A stretch of 64,000 nt of DNA from Ruminococcus sp. XPD3002 (GTDB taxonomy: Bacteria; Bacillota; Clostridia; Oscillospirales; Ruminococcaceae): NCBI GenBank assembly GCA_900119535.1, contig FPJT01000002.1:62001-126000 (forward strand), written 5' to 3'. Made by a program: the position numbers and the translations under genes. Position 1 is the stretch's first letter; the number at the start of each line of letters is the position of its first letter. Under the pieces are notes generated by a model. It saw nothing but the letters and a program-made list of their open reading frames with translations, was not told where the DNA came from and searched no databases. Below, one piece after another: positions 57,123-64,000 of the stretch.

Positions 57123-58169
57123 TTATTCCTCCTCTGTCTTTTTCATTATGTGGATATCGAAGGGATCGAAGGTCATACCTATCATAGAGCCGACAGGTTC
57201 AGCCTTTGTGGAGTGTATCACCCATTTGTGGTCAACTCCGTCCACTATCATCTCGTAGTGAACGCCCTTGAATACAACGGATTCAACTATACCTGTCAGC
57301 TTAGCCTTATCCGCTGGTATCACCTTTACGTCCTCGGGACGGATAACAACGTCAACAGTCTCGTTGGGAGCAAATCCCTTATCGACGCACTCGAAACGGC
57401 GTCCCGTGAACTCGACTACGCAGTCCTCGGGCATAGAGCCGTTGACAATGTTGCTTTCGCCGATAAAGTCCGCAACGAAGGCGTTAACAGGCTCGTTGTA
57501 TATATCTGTGGGAGAGCCTATCTGCTGGATATAGCCGTTGTTCATAACAACGATGCTGTCGCTCATGGTCAGAGCTTCTTCCTGGTCGTGGGTAACGTAC
57601 ACGAAGGTAAGTTCAAGCTCCTGCTGTATCTTTCTTAGCTCTATCTGCATCTCCTTGCGGAGTTTAAGGTCCAGAGCGCCGAGAGGCTCATCCAGAAGGA
57701 GCACCTTCGGGTGGTTTACCAGCGCACGAGCGATAGCTACACGCTGCTGCTGTCCGCCTGAAAGACGGTTCACCGAGCGCTTCTCAAAGCCCATGAGGTT
57801 GACCATTTCAAGCATCTCACCGACGCGCTTTACTATCTCTTTTTCGGGAACGTTCTTTACGCGGAGTCCGAATGCGATATTCTCATATACATTAAGGTGG
57901 GGGAAGAGAGCGTATCTCTGGAACACGGTATTCACGTTTCTCTTGTGGGGAGGAACTCCGTTGATGCGCTGTCCGTCGAAGAAAACATCTCCGCTGGTAG
58001 GTTCAAGGAAGCCTGCGATTATGCGGAGAGTAGTAGTTTTTCCGCATCCCGAAGGTCCGAGAAAGGTGACGAACTCCTTATCTTTTATGTCAAGGCTGAT
58101 ATTTTTCAGAATGCGTTCGCCTTCTTCAAACTCCACGATTATGTCTTTTAAGCTGACGATATTCTCCAT
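57123..58169 (-). CDS. potA: Spermidine/putrescine ABC transporter ATP-binding protein
   Basis: 348 residues. Walker [11 protein letters not shown]-loop [17 protein letters not shown], signature [15 protein letters not shown], Walker [14 protein letters not shown]-loop VTHDQEEAL, and a C-terminal TOBE domain ([12 protein letters not shown]). First gene of potABCD, with its own promoter. AAGGGAATGG precedes the ATG. Confidence 0.96.
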   Translation of the reverse strand: MENIVSLKDIIVEFEEGERILKNISLDIKDKEFVTFLGPSGCGKTTTLRIIAGFLEPTSGDVFFDGQRINGVPPHKRNVNTVFQRYALFPHLNVYENIAFGLRVKNVPEKEIVKRVGEMLEMVNLMGFEKRSVNRLSGGQQQRVAIARALVNHPKVLLLDEPLGALDLKLRKEMQIELRKIQQELELTFVYVTHDQEEALTMSDSIVVMNNGYIQQIGSPTDIYNEPVNAFVADFIGESNIVNGSMPEDCVVEFTGRRFECVDKGFAPNETVDVVIRPEDVKVIPADKAKLTGIVESVVFKGVHYEMIVDGVDHKWVIHSTKAEPVGSMIGMTFDPFDIHIMKKTEEE

Positions 58170-58240
58170 AAAACCATTCCCTTCAAAAAAATTAAAGTGC
58201 CGCAGCTTCGTTATCTTTGCGGCAGAACAAAGGATGATTA

Positions 58241-58269
58241 ATTATACCATATCAACGTATAAAAATCAA
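58241..58269 (-). promoter_or_regulatory. Promoter of potABCD
   Basis: On the minus strand: TTGATT (58264-58269), 17-nt spacer, TATAAT (58241-58246). The leader holds a GCCGCA/TGCGGC hairpin around 58200-58224. Confidence 0.78.
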
Positions 58270-58305
58270 TATATCGGGCGTATTGTTACACAGTTCATAG
58301 ACAGC

Positions 58306-58337
58306 AGAAACTCCCCGTAAAAGAACGGGGAGTTTCT
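58306..58337. terminator. Terminator-like hairpin between the kinase-like gene and potA
   Basis: Near-perfect 13-bp stem (58306-58318 with 58325-58337) and a 6-nt loop. No long T run on the minus strand, so termination of the kinase-like gene is probable but not certain. Confidence 0.6.
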
Positions 58338-58413
58338 TAAAAGAGGTATAATTGGAATGAGCGATGAAAGATCGCTGCCTATAGCATATCTTCCACCATC
58401 TCATTGTGATATC

Positions 58414-59037
58414 TTATTCAGAAAAGCGCTTGTTGTATTCCTGATAAGCCTTGACTATTATTTCAGCACATAACTCGTCGCCGAGCTCTGCGCTGTTCAG
58501 GCACAGTGAATATATATCCTTATCCTGCCAGCTTTTGCCTGTATTGACGTTGAAGAAAGTTTCGCGGCGCTTATCAGCCTTTTTCAGCATGTTTTCAGCC
58601 TTGTTTTCGGGGATCTTGTAATCTTCTATTGCACGCTTTATACGATCCTCATGTGAAGCGTAGATGTATACGCTGAAACAGCCTTTATCCTCGAGGATAT
58701 AGCTTCCGCAGCGTCCCACAAGGACGAAGCTCTGCTCTTTTTCAGCTATTTCATTGATTATACGGCTCTCCATAAGGAACACTTTATCCGAAAGAGGAAG
58801 ATTATCCTCCATAGTTCTTGCAGGGTTTGCTGATAGCAGAAGGGAATACAGGAAGCTTGTAGGTACGCTTTCCTCTGCGGATTCAAGGTATTCTGCCGAG
58901 ATGCCGCAGCGTTCTGCTGTCATTTCGAGTATCTGTCTGTTATAGCAATTCACTCCGAGCTTTTCAGCTGTAAGTTTACCGATAGCGCTTCCTCCGCTTC
59001 CGTACTGACGCTCGATAGTGATGATCTGTTTTTTCAT
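58414..59037 (-). CDS. Cytidylate-kinase-like protein
   Basis: 207 residues of the AAA_26/cytidylate kinase-like family: P-loop ITIERQYGSGGSAIGKLTAEKLG, then NYNRQILE-like (here CYNRQILEMTAERCG), VLVGRCGSYIL and YASHEDRIKRAIEDY. Real Cmk has a different CMP-binding part, so the substrate is unknown; these proteins are common stand-alone genes in gut Clostridia. AAAGGAG precedes the ATG; it is monocistronic. Confidence 0.88.
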   Translation of the reverse strand: MKKQIITIERQYGSGGSAIGKLTAEKLGVNCYNRQILEMTAERCGISAEYLESAEESVPTSFLYSLLLSANPARTMEDNLPLSDKVFLMESRIINEIAEKEQSFVLVGRCGSYILEDKGCFSVYIYASHEDRIKRAIEDYKIPENKAENMLKKADKRRETFFNVNTGKSWQDKDIYSLCLNSAELGDELCAEIIVKAYQEYNKRFSE

Positions 59038-59138
59038 TGTAATATTACTCCTTTTCCGATGATAGTAGATTAAGTTCCACTGTTAACCTTGGTTACGTGG
59101 AAGATAAAAATATAATATTATGACTTTTTCTATATTTT

Positions 59139-59166
59139 ATTATACCACGTTTTACTATTTTTTCAA
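59139..59166 (-). promoter_or_regulatory. Promoter of the cytidylate-kinase-like gene
   Basis: On the minus strand: TTGAAA (59161-59166), 16-nt spacer, TATAAT (59139-59144). The divergent spacer 59038-59482 holds this and the pckG promoter; I see nothing else in it. Confidence 0.7.
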
Positions 59167-59349
59167 GGTGATGAAGGTCAAAAATACGGAGTTCAAGATA
59201 ATTTCTATGTTTTAAACAACCTGTTGTTGAAAGAATTGTGCATTTCGCCTTTTAAAACTGAAGCACAGCTGAAACGTCGGGAATTATCATTATTTTTGGA
59301 GGAAAATACGCAGGAATATCATTATGACAAAAAAATATCATTCTTGCTA

Positions 59350-59378
59350 TTGACAGCTTGACAGAAATTGTATATAAT
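59350..59378 (+). promoter_or_regulatory. Consensus promoter of pckG
   Basis: TTGACA at 59350-59355, 17-nt spacer, TATAAT at 59373-59378. A second TTGACA at 59358-59363 lies at only 9 nt and is not usable with this -10. The leader is about 100 nt. Confidence 0.88.
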
Positions 59379-59482
59379 AGTAAATGAGGTACGATTGGAT
59401 TTTTTCAGTCGCCCTTGCTGCGGCATTCATTTTTCGTGCCTGCCGCACCTGATAAGATCAATTTTTTAGGAGGTATTATACA

Positions 59483-61300
59483 ATGTCACTGACAAAAAAC
59501 CCTAATGTATTAAAGTGGGTAGACGAGATGGTTGCTCTCTGTAAGCCCGATAACGTTGTATGGATCGACGGCTCAAAGGAGCAGATCGATTCACTCATCG
59601 AGGAGGTAACTTCACTTCCTGATGACAGCTGGGACAAAATGTACAAGCTCAACCCTGAGAAGTATCCTAACTGTCTCTACCACAGAACACGCGCTAACGA
59701 CGTTGCTCGTGTTGAGGACAGAACATTCATCTGCTCTAAGGAAAAGTCAGGCGCAGGTCCTACAAACAACTGGATGGCTCCCGACGAGATGAAGGCTCTC
59801 CTTACTCCTATGTATGACGGCGTTATGAAGGGAAGAACTATGTATGTTATCCCTTATTCAATGGGACCGATCGGTTCACCTCTTGCTAAGGTCGGCGTAG
59901 AGGTTACAGACTCTATCTACGTTGTCCTCAACATGAACATCATGACTCGTATGGGCAAGCAGGCTTTCGAGAACCTCGGTGATACTTCCGATGATTTCGT
60001 AAGAGGTCTCCACTCAAAGGCTGACGTTGATCCTGAGAAGAGATACATCGTTCAGTTCCCTGAGGAAAATACGATCTGGTCAATCAACTCTGCTTACGGC
60101 GGAAACGTTCTCCTCGGCAAGAAGTGCTTCGCACTCCGTATCGCTTCATTCCAGGGTAAGAACGAGGCTTGGATGGCTGAGCACATGCTCATCCTCGGCG
60201 TTAAGAAGCCAAACGGCGATGTTAAGTATATCACAGCTGCATTCCCATCAGCTTGCGGAAAGACAAACCTCGCAATGCTCATCCCACCAGAGGGATACAA
60301 GAAGGAAGGCTATGAAGTATTCACAGTCGGCGACGATATCGCTTGGATGAAGCCCGGCAAGGACGGCAGACTCTATGCTATCAACCCTGAGAACGGTTTC
60401 TTCGGCGTTGCTCCCGGAACAAATGAGAAGTCAAACTACAACGCTCTCGCTTGCACAAAGAATGGCGCTATCTTCACAAACGTTGCTCTTGATAACAGCG
60501 ACAATACTCCTTGGTGGGAGAAGCTCACAGAGAATCCTCCAAAGGATGCTACAGAGTGGAAGGGTGAGAAGGTAGACGGTGAGGCTTATACAGCTGCAGG
60601 CAACAAGCTTGCTCATCCAAACTCAAGATTCACAGCTCCTGCACAGAACTGCCCATGCATCTCACCTGAGTTCAACAATCCTGAGGGTGTTCCTGTATCA
60701 GCTATCATCTTCGGCGGAAGACGTGCTACAACAGCTCCTCTCGTATATCAGTCATTCGACTGGACACACGGTACATACATCGGTTCAGCTGTTTCTTCAG
60801 AGACAACTGCTGCTGCAACAGGTGCAGTAGGTGTACTCCGTCACGATCCTATGGCTATGAAGCCATTCATCGGCTACAACGTAGGTGACTACTGGGCACA
60901 CTGGCTCGAAATGGGCGCAAGACTCGGTAGCAAGGCTCCTAAGATCTTCAACGTTAACTGGTTCAGAACAGACGACGAGGGTAACTTCCTCTGGCCAGGT
61001 TTCGGCGATAACATGAGAGTTATCGACTGGATCATCAAGAGAGTTGAGAACGAGGTAGACGCTGTTGAGACTCCTATCGGATATCTTCCTAAGCCTGAGG
61101 ACATCAACCTCAAGGGCATTGAGGACGAGGTTTCAGCTGACGCTCTCAAGCTCCTCCTTACAGTAAATAAGGACGAGTGGAAGAAGGAGATCGCTGAGAT
61201 GAGAAGATACTATGATGAGGACATCAAGGCTAAGGGTGGTAACATCCCACAGGCTCTCTATGACGAGCTCGATATGATCGAGGCTAATCTCAACAAGTAA
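59483..61300 (+). CDS. pckG: Phosphoenolpyruvate carboxykinase (GTP)
   Basis: 605 residues. The P-loop FPSACGKTNLAML is that of the GTP-dependent family. Other marks: RTRANDVARVEDRTFICS, YVIPYSMGPIGSPLAKVGVE, the NPENGFFGVAPGT loop, FGGRRATTAPLV, and NWFRTDDEGNFLWPGFGDN. Links PEP and oxaloacetate; in Ruminococcus-type metabolism it usually runs toward oxaloacetate on the way to succinate, which is family knowledge. Codon choice is strongly biased (CTC, AAG, GCT), as in highly expressed genes. AGGAGGT precedes the ATG. Confidence 0.96.
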   Translation: MSLTKNPNVLKWVDEMVALCKPDNVVWIDGSKEQIDSLIEEVTSLPDDSWDKMYKLNPEKYPNCLYHRTRANDVARVEDRTFICSKEKSGAGPTNNWMAPDEMKALLTPMYDGVMKGRTMYVIPYSMGPIGSPLAKVGVEVTDSIYVVLNMNIMTRMGKQAFENLGDTSDDFVRGLHSKADVDPEKRYIVQFPEENTIWSINSAYGGNVLLGKKCFALRIASFQGKNEAWMAEHMLILGVKKPNGDVKYITAAFPSACGKTNLAMLIPPEGYKKEGYEVFTVGDDIAWMKPGKDGRLYAINPENGFFGVAPGTNEKSNYNALACTKNGAIFTNVALDNSDNTPWWEKLTENPPKDATEWKGEKVDGEAYTAAGNKLAHPNSRFTAPAQNCPCISPEFNNPEGVPVSAIIFGGRRATTAPLVYQSFDWTHGTYIGSAVSSETTAAATGAVGVLRHDPMAMKPFIGYNVGDYWAHWLEMGARLGSKAPKIFNVNWFRTDDEGNFLWPGFGDNMRVIDWIIKRVENEVDAVETPIGYLPKPEDINLKGIEDEVSADALKLLLTVNKDEWKKEIAEMRRYYDEDIKAKGGNIPQALYDELDMIEANLNK

Positions 61301-61321
61301 TAAATAGCGATTAATAAAATG

Positions 61322-61353
61322 AAATGCTGCACTTCGGTGCAGCATTTTTTTCG
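61322..61353 (+). terminator. Terminator of pckG
   Basis: Eleven-base-pair stem with a TTCG tetraloop (61322-61332 and about 61337-61346), then a T run. Confidence 0.92.
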
Positions 61354-61368
61354 GGGGAAAACCTTTCT

Positions 61369-61501
61369 GAGGAAAGATTCCTCTGACGGAGGCGGTCCCC
61401 TCTGCCTCACGTTGTTCGGCATCTCCTAACAGGAGCGATGACCCTCTGTCAGCTTTGCTGACATCTCCCTACACTGTAGGGAGTTACCCCGCACTGCGGG
61501 G
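61369..61501. repeat. Second array of 3-nt-loop hairpins
   Basis: Hairpins at 61369-61383 (GAGGAA, AGA loop), 61448-61462 (GTCAGC, TTT loop), 61467-61481 (CCCTAC, ACT loop) and 61487-61501 (CCCCGC, ACT loop). The last two and 53117-53131 share loop and context while their stems differ by paired changes. No gene. Confidence 0.82.
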
Positions 61502-61538
61502 AGTCACCCCGAACCCCTTTCCAAAGACTTTTTGCCCC

Positions 61539-61620
61539 AAATTTCCAGCCTTACAGGGTACTATTCCAAGTAAAACTAAGCCGGAAGCTTAACACGAGTA
61601 CCCTGTAAGGCTGGAAATTT
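61539..61620. repeat. Perfect 24-bp inverted repeat with 34-nt spacer
   Basis: Arms 61539-61562 and 61597-61620 are exact reverse complements of each other (ends AAATTTCC and GGAAATTT, inner ends GGTACT and AGTACC). The spacer is AT-rich without coding potential. A transcript from either side would form a very stable stem. Confidence 0.85.
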
Positions 61621-61646
61621 AAAGTAAAGGCTCTGAAAATGATTAA

Positions 61647-61673
61647 GGGAAACTCTTACTCAAAGAGTTTCCC
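61647..61673 (-). terminator. Terminator of the M23 peptidase gene
   Basis: Eleven-base-pair stem (61647-61657 with 61663-61673); minus-strand tail TTAATCATTTT. Confidence 0.75.
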
Positions 61674-61694
61674 TCAATAATTAACGTATAAGCA

Positions 61695-63431
61695 TCAGCT
61701 TTCTTTATCCTTTTTATCGCTGTCCTTTTCCTTGGGTTTATTAGCGACCTGAGTGTTGAGATACAGTGTAGGATCGTAGCATACGCCTTCGTAACGTACT
61801 TCAAAGTGGCAGTGCGGACCTGTTGAGTCTCCTGTGCTTCCGATATAGCCGATGAGCTGTCCCTTGGTTACCCACTGACCTTCTACGGCTTCAACATATA
61901 ACATATGGGCGTAAACCGTCTGATATCCGTTCATGTGGTCGATCATTACAACGTTTCCGTATCCGCCAGAGTTCCAGCCTGCGGAAACGACCATACCCTC
62001 TTCAGCGGCGAAGATGCTCTTGCCCTGATCGGCAGCTATATCAAGTCCCTTGTGGTTACGGTCACTGATGAAAGTATCGCTTATCCATCCGCCGTCAACA
62101 GGCCATCCGAATTCACCTGTACCTGCAAGAGGTGCGCCGAAGTAAACTGTTTCGGGATAATCAGGCTGAGCGGTGTAGGTACCTATACCTATCTGCTCCA
62201 CAACAGGCTGTTTTGTGATCTTGCTGCTCAGTGTAGTGCGTGAACGCTCTATGCCGTCAACGTATGTTACTTCTATCTTGCTCTTCTTTTCGCCTCGTTC
62301 ACCCTTTATCAGTGTGGAACGTATTCCTACGTTGAGTGAGCTTGTTTCAACTTCGATAGTTTCATAGTCGAGGAATGAAGTGGTTTCCATTTCTCTTGTG
62401 TACTGTATCGGCAGATAACTCTGAGTCTCAATGACTGTAAGTATCTGTCCGGCAGCGAATTTACCGACAGCATCCGGGTTGAGTTCTTCGAGTCTGTCCA
62501 GTGACATACCGTGCTTCTGGCATACCGAAACGATAGTATCGTTCGGCTGTACGATGTATACCGACTTTTTCTCCTTTTTGGATGTAAGGAGCTTTATCAT
62601 ATCGTCGTCGCTCATTACACTGTTAACGAGGTAGATACCCTGTGTGTATTCGACTTTGTTAACGTAAGCGAGGTCCTTGACGATACCGTCAACCTCGTAA
62701 TTGAGGAGGTTGTCCATAAGTGCTTCCTGTACCTTATCGCGGTCTCTTACAGCGCCTATGAAATTACCGTCCACGTAAACGCCCCATGCGTCGGTGAGGT
62801 CCTCGTCGGATGCGGCGAGCATTTCGTCGGCAAGCTGACCAGCGGAAACGTAGCGGTCATCCTCGTTGATTATGCGAAGCGAGAATTTTGCCGAAAGGTC
62901 CACAGCTTCGTCGTTTTCAGAGTATGATATTCTCTGCTGAACTTCACGTTCGGCGTTCTCGAAGTCCGCCTCGGCAGAGATGATACCTATTTCCTTGCCG
63001 TTATACTCAACGGCTATACCGTATTCAAGTCCCGAGCCGTATCTTACGACTCCTATGAGGAATGCGGCACAGATTATCGGCAGGGTGTAGTTGAAAGCGG
63101 TGTAGAAAACTCCGCCCTCTCCGCAGAAGAACGAGCCGATAAGCTTTATCACAGCAAGTGTATGTTCTTTTTTGCCTTCCTTTTTGGCTTTTCTGACCTG
63201 TCTTGAAAGCTCGTTTGATACCTGGACACGTTTTCTGAAAGAATCCGTTACCTCGTTAAGCAGCCAGCGAACAAGTTTAAGGCAGCTTTTCAGAAGGTCG
63301 AGTATCTCAGAACCGATAAATTCCAGTATCTTGACGACGGCCAGAAGAATGGCGGCAATGAACTTTACGGTTACTATGCCTGCCCTTGTAAAAATATCCC
63401 AAATACTCCCGTTTTTATTAAATAAATTCAA
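61695..63431 (-). CDS. Membrane-anchored M23 peptidase with LysM and G5 domains
   Basis: 578 residues from the TTG at 63431 (GGAG at 63440-63443, 8 nt away). Amphipathic and hydrophobic N-terminal part (about 15-55), a membrane helix about 115-135 (TLPIICAAFLIGVVRYG), a long extracellular stretch, LysM (about 295-335, YIVQPNDTIVSVCQKHGMSLDRLEELNPD), a G5-like domain (about 350-430) and the M23 domain (about 445-560) with zinc ligands in NHKGLDIA and PHCHFEV. It should cut peptide cross-links of peptidoglycan or act as a regulator. It ends in a Lys/Asp-rich tail. Confidence 0.9.
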   Translation of the reverse strand: MNLFNKNGSIWDIFTRAGIVTVKFIAAILLAVVKILEFIGSEILDLLKSCLKLVRWLLNEVTDSFRKRVQVSNELSRQVRKAKKEGKKEHTLAVIKLIGSFFCGEGGVFYTAFNYTLPIICAAFLIGVVRYGSGLEYGIAVEYNGKEIGIISAEADFENAEREVQQRISYSENDEAVDLSAKFSLRIINEDDRYVSAGQLADEMLAASDEDLTDAWGVYVDGNFIGAVRDRDKVQEALMDNLLNYEVDGIVKDLAYVNKVEYTQGIYLVNSVMSDDDMIKLLTSKKEKKSVYIVQPNDTIVSVCQKHGMSLDRLEELNPDAVGKFAAGQILTVIETQSYLPIQYTREMETTSFLDYETIEVETSSLNVGIRSTLIKGERGEKKSKIEVTYVDGIERSRTTLSSKITKQPVVEQIGIGTYTAQPDYPETVYFGAPLAGTGEFGWPVDGGWISDTFISDRNHKGLDIAADQGKSIFAAEEGMVVSAGWNSGGYGNVVMIDHMNGYQTVYAHMLYVEAVEGQWVTKGQLIGYIGSTGDSTGPHCHFEVRYEGVCYDPTLYLNTQVANKPKEKDSDKKDKES

Positions 63432-63456
63432 AACAGCAGCTCCTTTATACTCTGCG

Positions 63457-63619
63457 CTATTGCAAAATATCAATTATGATATTTTGCAATCCGCCGACTA
63501 TGACGGCGGACGGCGCATTGCGCCGTGAACGCTCCGTTTATATTGTATCTTCAAAGCCGCAGAGCGGCTTTGTGGCTGCTATGCAGCCTGCAAAATGTAC
63601 ATTGAACATTTTGCAATAG
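63457..63619. repeat. Nested palindromic element with 12-bp terminal inverted repeats
   Basis: Ends 63457-63468 and 63608-63619 are perfect inverted copies (CTATTGCAAAAT / ATTTTGCAATAG). Inside: a 14-bp stem (63459-63472 with 63477-63490), a TCCGCCG/CGGCGGA stem, and 3-nt-loop hairpins at 63511-63525 (ATT loop), 63552-63572 (AGA loop) and 63574-63588 (TAT loop). It lies in the leader of the M23 gene. No gene. Confidence 0.8.
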
Positions 63620-63715
63620 AGACAAATAAATAATGATCGGTGTGCCGGGAACAAAACAGCTAAATGCGGCACACATAAATGTCAAGCTCAACAACTAAAA
63701 TGGCATTGTTTTGCT

Positions 63716-63875
63716 ATTGCTCCACCAATTAACTCTTGAAGAAATATTGCGACGGACTGGCAGAGAAAGGCAAGGAAGAAAGCCGCAGGAATGCTGTCGC
63801 ATTTCAAGACTTTCTGACGCAGTATTTCGCTGTCAGGACAAGCAAGAAAATTCAGGAGTTAGTTGGGGGAGCAAT
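63716..63875. repeat. Second inverted-repeat element upstream of the M23 gene
   Basis: Ends 63716-63735 and 63856-63875 are inverted copies matching at 18 of 20 positions, giving a 160-bp MITE-like unit. A short frame from a TTG at 63736 to 63897 (53 residues, MKKYCDGLAEKGKEESRRN at its start) lies mostly inside, but it has no ribosome binding site and is probably not a gene or is a remnant. The flanks 63620-63715 and 63934-64000 show nothing further. Confidence 0.6.
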
Positions 63876-63905
63876 ATTAATGGCAAAGCGAGCATGACAT
63901 ATTGT

Positions 63906-63933
63906 ATTATAACAAATTCCTGTGATAATACAA
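63906..63933 (-). promoter_or_regulatory. Possible promoter of the M23 peptidase gene
   Basis: On the minus strand: TTGTAT (63928-63933), 16-nt spacer, TATAAT (63906-63911). It would give a leader of about 470 nt containing both palindromic elements; a nearer promoter was not found. Confidence 0.5.
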
Positions 63934-64000
63934 CGAAAATCTATCTTTTTTTGTAATTTAATGCCAGATTTTGTAGAATTGCACAAAAATTGCAGGTTAA

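Noticed and set aside
61369..61501. CRISPR-like array
   Set aside because: The units are hairpins of different sequence with 3-nt loops and no regular spacers; no cas genes are present.
63736..63897. 53-residue gene upstream of the M23 peptidase
   Set aside because: TTG start without ribosome binding site, and the frame lies largely within an inverted-repeat element; kept only as a remark.

Overview
The window looks like a chromosomal segment of a cellulosome-forming, anaerobic gut Firmicute close to Ruminococcus (R. flavefaciens-like). Reasons seen in the sequence: a secreted GH5 glycanase with a C-terminal type I dockerin, a second secreted dockerin protein carrying a CAP domain, an NfnAB-type ferredoxin/NADPH gene pair next to rex, GTP-type PEP carboxykinase, strong Gram-positive ribosome binding sites, frequent TTG/GTG starts, and many textbook TTGACA-17-TATAAT promoters. 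No rRNA, tRNA, CRISPR array, prophage or intact transposase gene was recognised. The genus assignment is inference.

Layout. 1-6.1 kb: 5' end of a CoA-dehydratase-activase-like gene, a lipoprotein, uvrC, rsmD-coaD-coiled-coil gene, a decayed YitT-family gene (frameshift plus internal TGA), and a small acidic protein. 6.3-14.2 kb: a glycan operon (membrane sugar-phosphate transferase, mannose-1-P guanylyltransferase, gmd, two GT4 glycosyltransferases, rmd), which points to GDP-D-rhamnose-containing polysaccharide, with three small unknown proteins interleaved. 14.2-21 kb: the F-type ATP synthase operon in the order B-E-E-F-(H+A fused)-G-D-C. It has two atpE genes coding identical proteins and a single reading frame that fuses delta to alpha. 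21-23.6 kb: secDF. 23.7-27.9 kb: alpha/beta hydrolase, membrane-anchored MurF-like ligase and ddl, behind a consensus promoter with a MITE-like element in the leader. 28-33.4 kb: acetyltransferase, dockerin-CAP protein, LysR regulator, then nfnA-nfnB-rex. 33.9-36.2 kb: GH5-dockerin enzyme. 36.3-38.2 kb: a divergent cassette of a tail-anchored PD-(D/E)XK-like protein plus a tail-anchored zinc-ribbon protein facing an XRE regulator, with seven ACTAT/ATAGT half-sites between them. 38.3-49.2 kb (minus strand): a long run citrate synthase - lipoprotein - two-component system - DUF1385 - prmC - recA - recX - rimO - pgsA - metalloregulator-like protein. 49.3-52.8 kb: SpoIID-like protein and a sigma/anti-sigma pair. 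53.3-58.2 kb: AEC transporter and potABCD. 58.4-64 kb: cytidylate-kinase-like gene, pckG, and an M23/LysM/G5 cell-wall peptidase.

The most unusual points are (i) the delta-alpha fusion of F1-ATPase together with the duplicated c subunit, (ii) the membrane-anchored nuclease-fold cassette with its own regulator and operator array, and (iii) arrays of perfect-stem hairpins with 3-nt loops at three intergenic loci, whose stems differ by compensating base changes. Housekeeping parts (uvrC, recA, ATP synthase, Sec, peptidoglycan, polyamine uptake, gluconeogenesis) appear otherwise ordinary.
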